This document shows, piece by piece, positions 12,519 through 14,293 of a stretch of DNA of 14,293 nucleotides. The notes beneath the pieces are model-generated. The model did no database searches, was not told where the DNA came from, and saw only the letters and a list, made by a program, of their open reading frames with translations. Source of the DNA: CAZVJU01 sp964627195 (GTDB lineage: Bacteria > Patescibacteriota > Microgenomatia > UBA8517); contig CAZVJU010000030.1 of the NCBI GenBank assembly GCA_964627195.1, positions 1 to 14,293 of the forward strand. The letters are read 5' to 3'. Numbering within the stretch: the first letter of the stretch is position 1; the number at the start of each line of letters is the position of its first letter. The position numbers were made by a program, and so were the translations under genes.

Positions 12519-13422
12519 AGTATCTATTATAGTTCCAAGTTGTAACGAAGCTTTTGAAGTTTCGCCTGGTATTACCGTTCTTCAAAGAACGGTACAGGAA
12601 ATCTACGAGAAGGCAACAGGCGACTTTGAGGTTATTGTTGGTTTTAATGGCCCACCCTATCAAGACTTCCCGGATTACCCAAATCTTAAAACAGCGAAGT
12701 TACCCGAAAACATAGGCTTAAAAACGATGATCAACATCTTAGCGATCATGGCGGCAGGCAAGTATCTTTATAAGACCGATGCGCATTGCATGTTCGGTCC
12801 CGGGTTTGATGAAATTCTCCAGGCAGACATGCAGGACAATTGGGTTGTTACCCCCCGCTTTTATGTTCTAAACGCCAGTCAGTGGAAATGGCAGGACGAT
12901 AGGCATTACGATTACTTCTATTTATGTTGTCCCTTTACTGATCCGAGAGGATTTAGATTCAAGGCCGGCGGGCATTGGCCTGAAAGAACTGCTGAAAGAG
13001 AGAAGAACCATAAGTATGACATTGATGAAACTCCCCAAATCCACGGCTCGGGATGGTTTATAGAAAAGGATTTCTTTCTTAATAAAATCGGAGGCTTTCT
13101 TAGTCTTGATCCGATGGGACACGCTCAAGAACCCCCATACCTGGGTTTAAAGACCTGGCTGGGGCCTTGGGGGGGCAAGGTAATGGTCAATAAAAAAACT
13201 TGGTATGCCCACATGCACCAGGACGGATCAAAAAAAGGATATCGCTATACCAGGCAACAAGAACGTACTTCCTATGACGTTTGGGCTAGATATTTTATGG
13301 GTGATAAATGGGAAGAAAGAATACATAATATCGACTGGTTTATAGAAAAGTTTATGCCGATGCCGACCTGGCCAGAAAACTGGCGCGAGCTTCTGGAAAA
13401 CTGGAGAAAGGAAAATAAGTAG
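12511..13422 (+). CDS. Family-2-type glycosyltransferase, intact paralogue
   Basis: A 303-residue GT-A glycosyltransferase, cytoplasmic, probably adding a sugar to a lipid-linked or glycan acceptor. It begins AKVSIIVPSCNEAF, has the metal-binding region GKYLYKTDAHCMFGPGFDE (about 83-101), the acceptor-side YDIDETPQIHGSGWFIEKDFF, and KTWYAHMHQ. It ends with MPTWPENW, a segment echoed at the end of the broken upstream copy (MPTWPKKW), so the two are tandem duplicates. The start at 12511 is chosen because homology begins there; an in-frame ATG at 12454 lies inside the upstream coding sequence. It overlaps the upstream stop by eight bases. No transmembrane segment is seen. Its 3' end converges on the minus-strand methyltransferase-like gene with 11 bases between. 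Confidence 0.85.
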   Translation: MAKVSIIVPSCNEAFEVSPGITVLQRTVQEIYEKATGDFEVIVGFNGPPYQDFPDYPNLKTAKLPENIGLKTMINILAIMAAGKYLYKTDAHCMFGPGFDEILQADMQDNWVVTPRFYVLNASQWKWQDDRHYDYFYLCCPFTDPRGFRFKAGGHWPERTAEREKNHKYDIDETPQIHGSGWFIEKDFFLNKIGGFLSLDPMGHAQEPPYLGLKTWLGPWGGKVMVNKKTWYAHMHQDGSKKGYRYTRQQERTSYDVWARYFMGDKWEERIHNIDWFIEKFMPMPTWPENWRELLENWRKENK

Positions 13423-13433
13423 TTTTGATTTAC

Positions 13434-14018
13434 CTAGCTGTTTTTTACAAAAATTCTTGTACCTTCCCCTACATTCGAAGATACACTCTCGTACTTTGGA
13501 GGTAGTTTTATACGATCATACCCATCTTCTTTAAATGCAAGATTAATATCGTGAATAATAACGTATTTAGGATGAAATTTGTTTAATATAAAATTTGCTA
13601 TGTCTCCTCTGACATGATAATTTCCATCGACTAATACCACATCAAATTTATATCTATTAAATAATTTAGTGATACCGCTCAGTAATACTTTAGGTAAATC
13701 AGGATTGAAATCCACGAATCCAATATCACTAAACAATACTAATTCATGTTTCCAATTTCTGGATTTAGAAAATTTTTGAACCGTAGAATCGTAGTATTTT
13801 GGCTTGGCTGCCAGTTCATGAGAATATACGAACTTAAAATTATCTAAAAGATACTTTGTCCCCTCACCAAGACCAAACTCCAAAATTGATAATCTATTTT
13901 TATTAGGAATACTTAATTCAACTAATTCTATCCAGTCTGTGTACGACATAATATTATTTATTTTGCTTGAGAATACCTCGCCGGCTCTGCCGCGATGCAG
14001 TTCATTTAACACTAACAT
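13434..14018 (-). CDS. Class I SAM-dependent methyltransferase-like protein
   Basis: A 194-residue protein with a Rossmann methyltransferase pattern: the SAM-binding loop RLSILEFGLGEGTKYLLDNF (about 42-61), an acidic strand end in YSHELAAKP (motif II region), and FDVVLVDGNYHVRGDIANFIL followed by YVIIHDIN (about 130-160). This resembles the small Methyltransf_24-type enzymes found in glycan clusters, where they may methylate sugars. The start overlaps the 3' end of the upstream glycosyltransferase by 17 bases, so the two form one minus-strand operon entering from the right. No Shine-Dalgarno is visible. Substrate unknown. The codon and base composition is more A/T-rich than the opposing glycosyltransferase genes. 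Confidence 0.65.
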   Translation of the reverse strand: MLVLNELHRGRAGEVFSSKINNIMSYTDWIELVELSIPNKNRLSILEFGLGEGTKYLLDNFKFVYSHELAAKPKYYDSTVQKFSKSRNWKHELVLFSDIGFVDFNPDLPKVLLSGITKLFNRYKFDVVLVDGNYHVRGDIANFILNKFHPKYVIIHDINLAFKEDGYDRIKLPPKYESVSSNVGEGTRIFVKNS

Positions 14019-14293
14019 ATTTATTTAATTCTAACAATTGTTTGTTTCTCTTTAATTTACTATCAAAATTATCAATAGTCTTCCAAACACTTTCATGCCA
14101 TTGATGAAATACCAGCTGAGAATCTTCTATTCTAATCTTAATATTATTTTTTGATAGCGAGTTTAAAAACATCTCATCGTCATGATATACGCCCTCGCTA
14201 AATCTAGGATCAAATCCACCCACTTTTCTTAAATCCGAAGCATGAATAGCTGCGCAAAAATTAAATGCTTTTCGTCTATGTTTTGAGTGGCAG
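14002..14293 (-). CDS. C-terminal part of a family-2 glycosyltransferase (runs off the window)
   Basis: The frame is open to the right edge, giving 96 codons before the stop at 14002-14004. The visible end reads RRKAFNFCAAIHASDLRKVGGFDPRFSEGVYHDDEMF, the typical GT2 acceptor-side region (hydrophobic strand, GGFD, then DDEMF with the catalytic-base region), then FHQWHESVW and a charged helical tail. A GTG at 14223 is in frame but lies in the middle of this conserved region, so it is not the start. The N-terminal nucleotide-binding half lies outside the window. Confidence 0.75.
   Translation of the reverse strand, partial: CHSKHRRKAFNFCAAIHASDLRKVGGFDPRFSEGVYHDDEMFLNSLSKNNIKIRIEDSQLVFHQWHESVWKTIDNFDSKLKRNKQLLELNKYVSVK

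Noticed and set aside
13423..13433. Bidirectional terminator between convergent genes
   Set aside because: The gap is 11 bases and no stable stem with T-runs spans it; the same is true of the eight-base gap at 5960-5967.
14002..14223. A complete 73-residue gene starting at GTG 14223
   Set aside because: The frame remains open to the window edge and the upstream codons encode the conserved FNFCAAIHASDLRK segment, so it is the end of a larger gene.

Overview
The window looks like a piece of a small, streamlined bacterial genome, most likely a Candidate Phyla Radiation (Patescibacteria) member of the Microgenomates type. I infer this from the A/T-rich sequence, near-zero gene spacing, several starts with no Shine-Dalgarno, an O-antigen-ligase/TPR protein with a Pro/Thr tail, and a small membrane protein carrying an internal KRAFLKLIGG segment that I associate with such genomes. 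UGA ends several ORFs (e.g. at 3541 and 9955), so the ordinary bacterial code applies rather than a UGA-recoded one. No rRNA, tRNA or CRISPR array is visible, and no gene-free stretch exceeds 300 bases.

Layout. (1) 42-2141: O-antigen-ligase-like membrane protein with TPRs, carrying a short REP-like insert that reads PEPVEG. (2) 2254-3543: a REP-associated (Y1/HUH) transposase domain fused to three membrane segments and an exported SH3b domain. (3) 3625-4278: small membrane protein of unknown function, ending in a 27-bp tandem repeat. (4) 4411-5959, plus strand: GmhA-like sugar-phosphate isomerase and transaldolase, with a structured 129-bp insertion at their junction. (5) 8584-5968, minus strand: HddA-like heptose-7-phosphate kinase, inositol-monophosphatase-like phosphatase and HD-domain hydrolase. 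(6) 8653-13422, plus strand: UDP-glucose-dehydrogenase-like protein lacking the catalytic Cys, Gfo/Idh/MocA oxidoreductase, HddC-like nucleotidyltransferase, a broken family-2 glycosyltransferase and its intact tandem paralogue. (7) 14293-13434, minus strand: 3' end of another glycosyltransferase and a methyltransferase-like protein.

How it fits together. The centre is best read as a nucleotide-activated heptose route feeding surface glycan synthesis. Transaldolase supplies or balances sedoheptulose 7-phosphate, GmhA isomerises it, HddA phosphorylates C1, a phosphatase removes the C7 phosphate, and the HddC-like enzyme activates the sugar. No GmhB (HAD phosphatase) is present in the window. 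The IMPase-family protein directly behind the kinase is the obvious candidate for that step. The oxidoreductases, glycosyltransferases and O-antigen-ligase-like protein would modify, transfer and polymerise or attach the sugars.

The most unusual observations are the membrane-anchored transposase-SH3b fusion with a His-to-Asp change in its HUH motif, the in-frame 129-bp hairpin insertion that extends GmhA and supplies the transaldolase ribosome-binding site, the Cys-to-His dehydrogenase homologue, and a glycosyltransferase broken by an apparent 17-nt microhomology deletion that removed its metal-binding motif.
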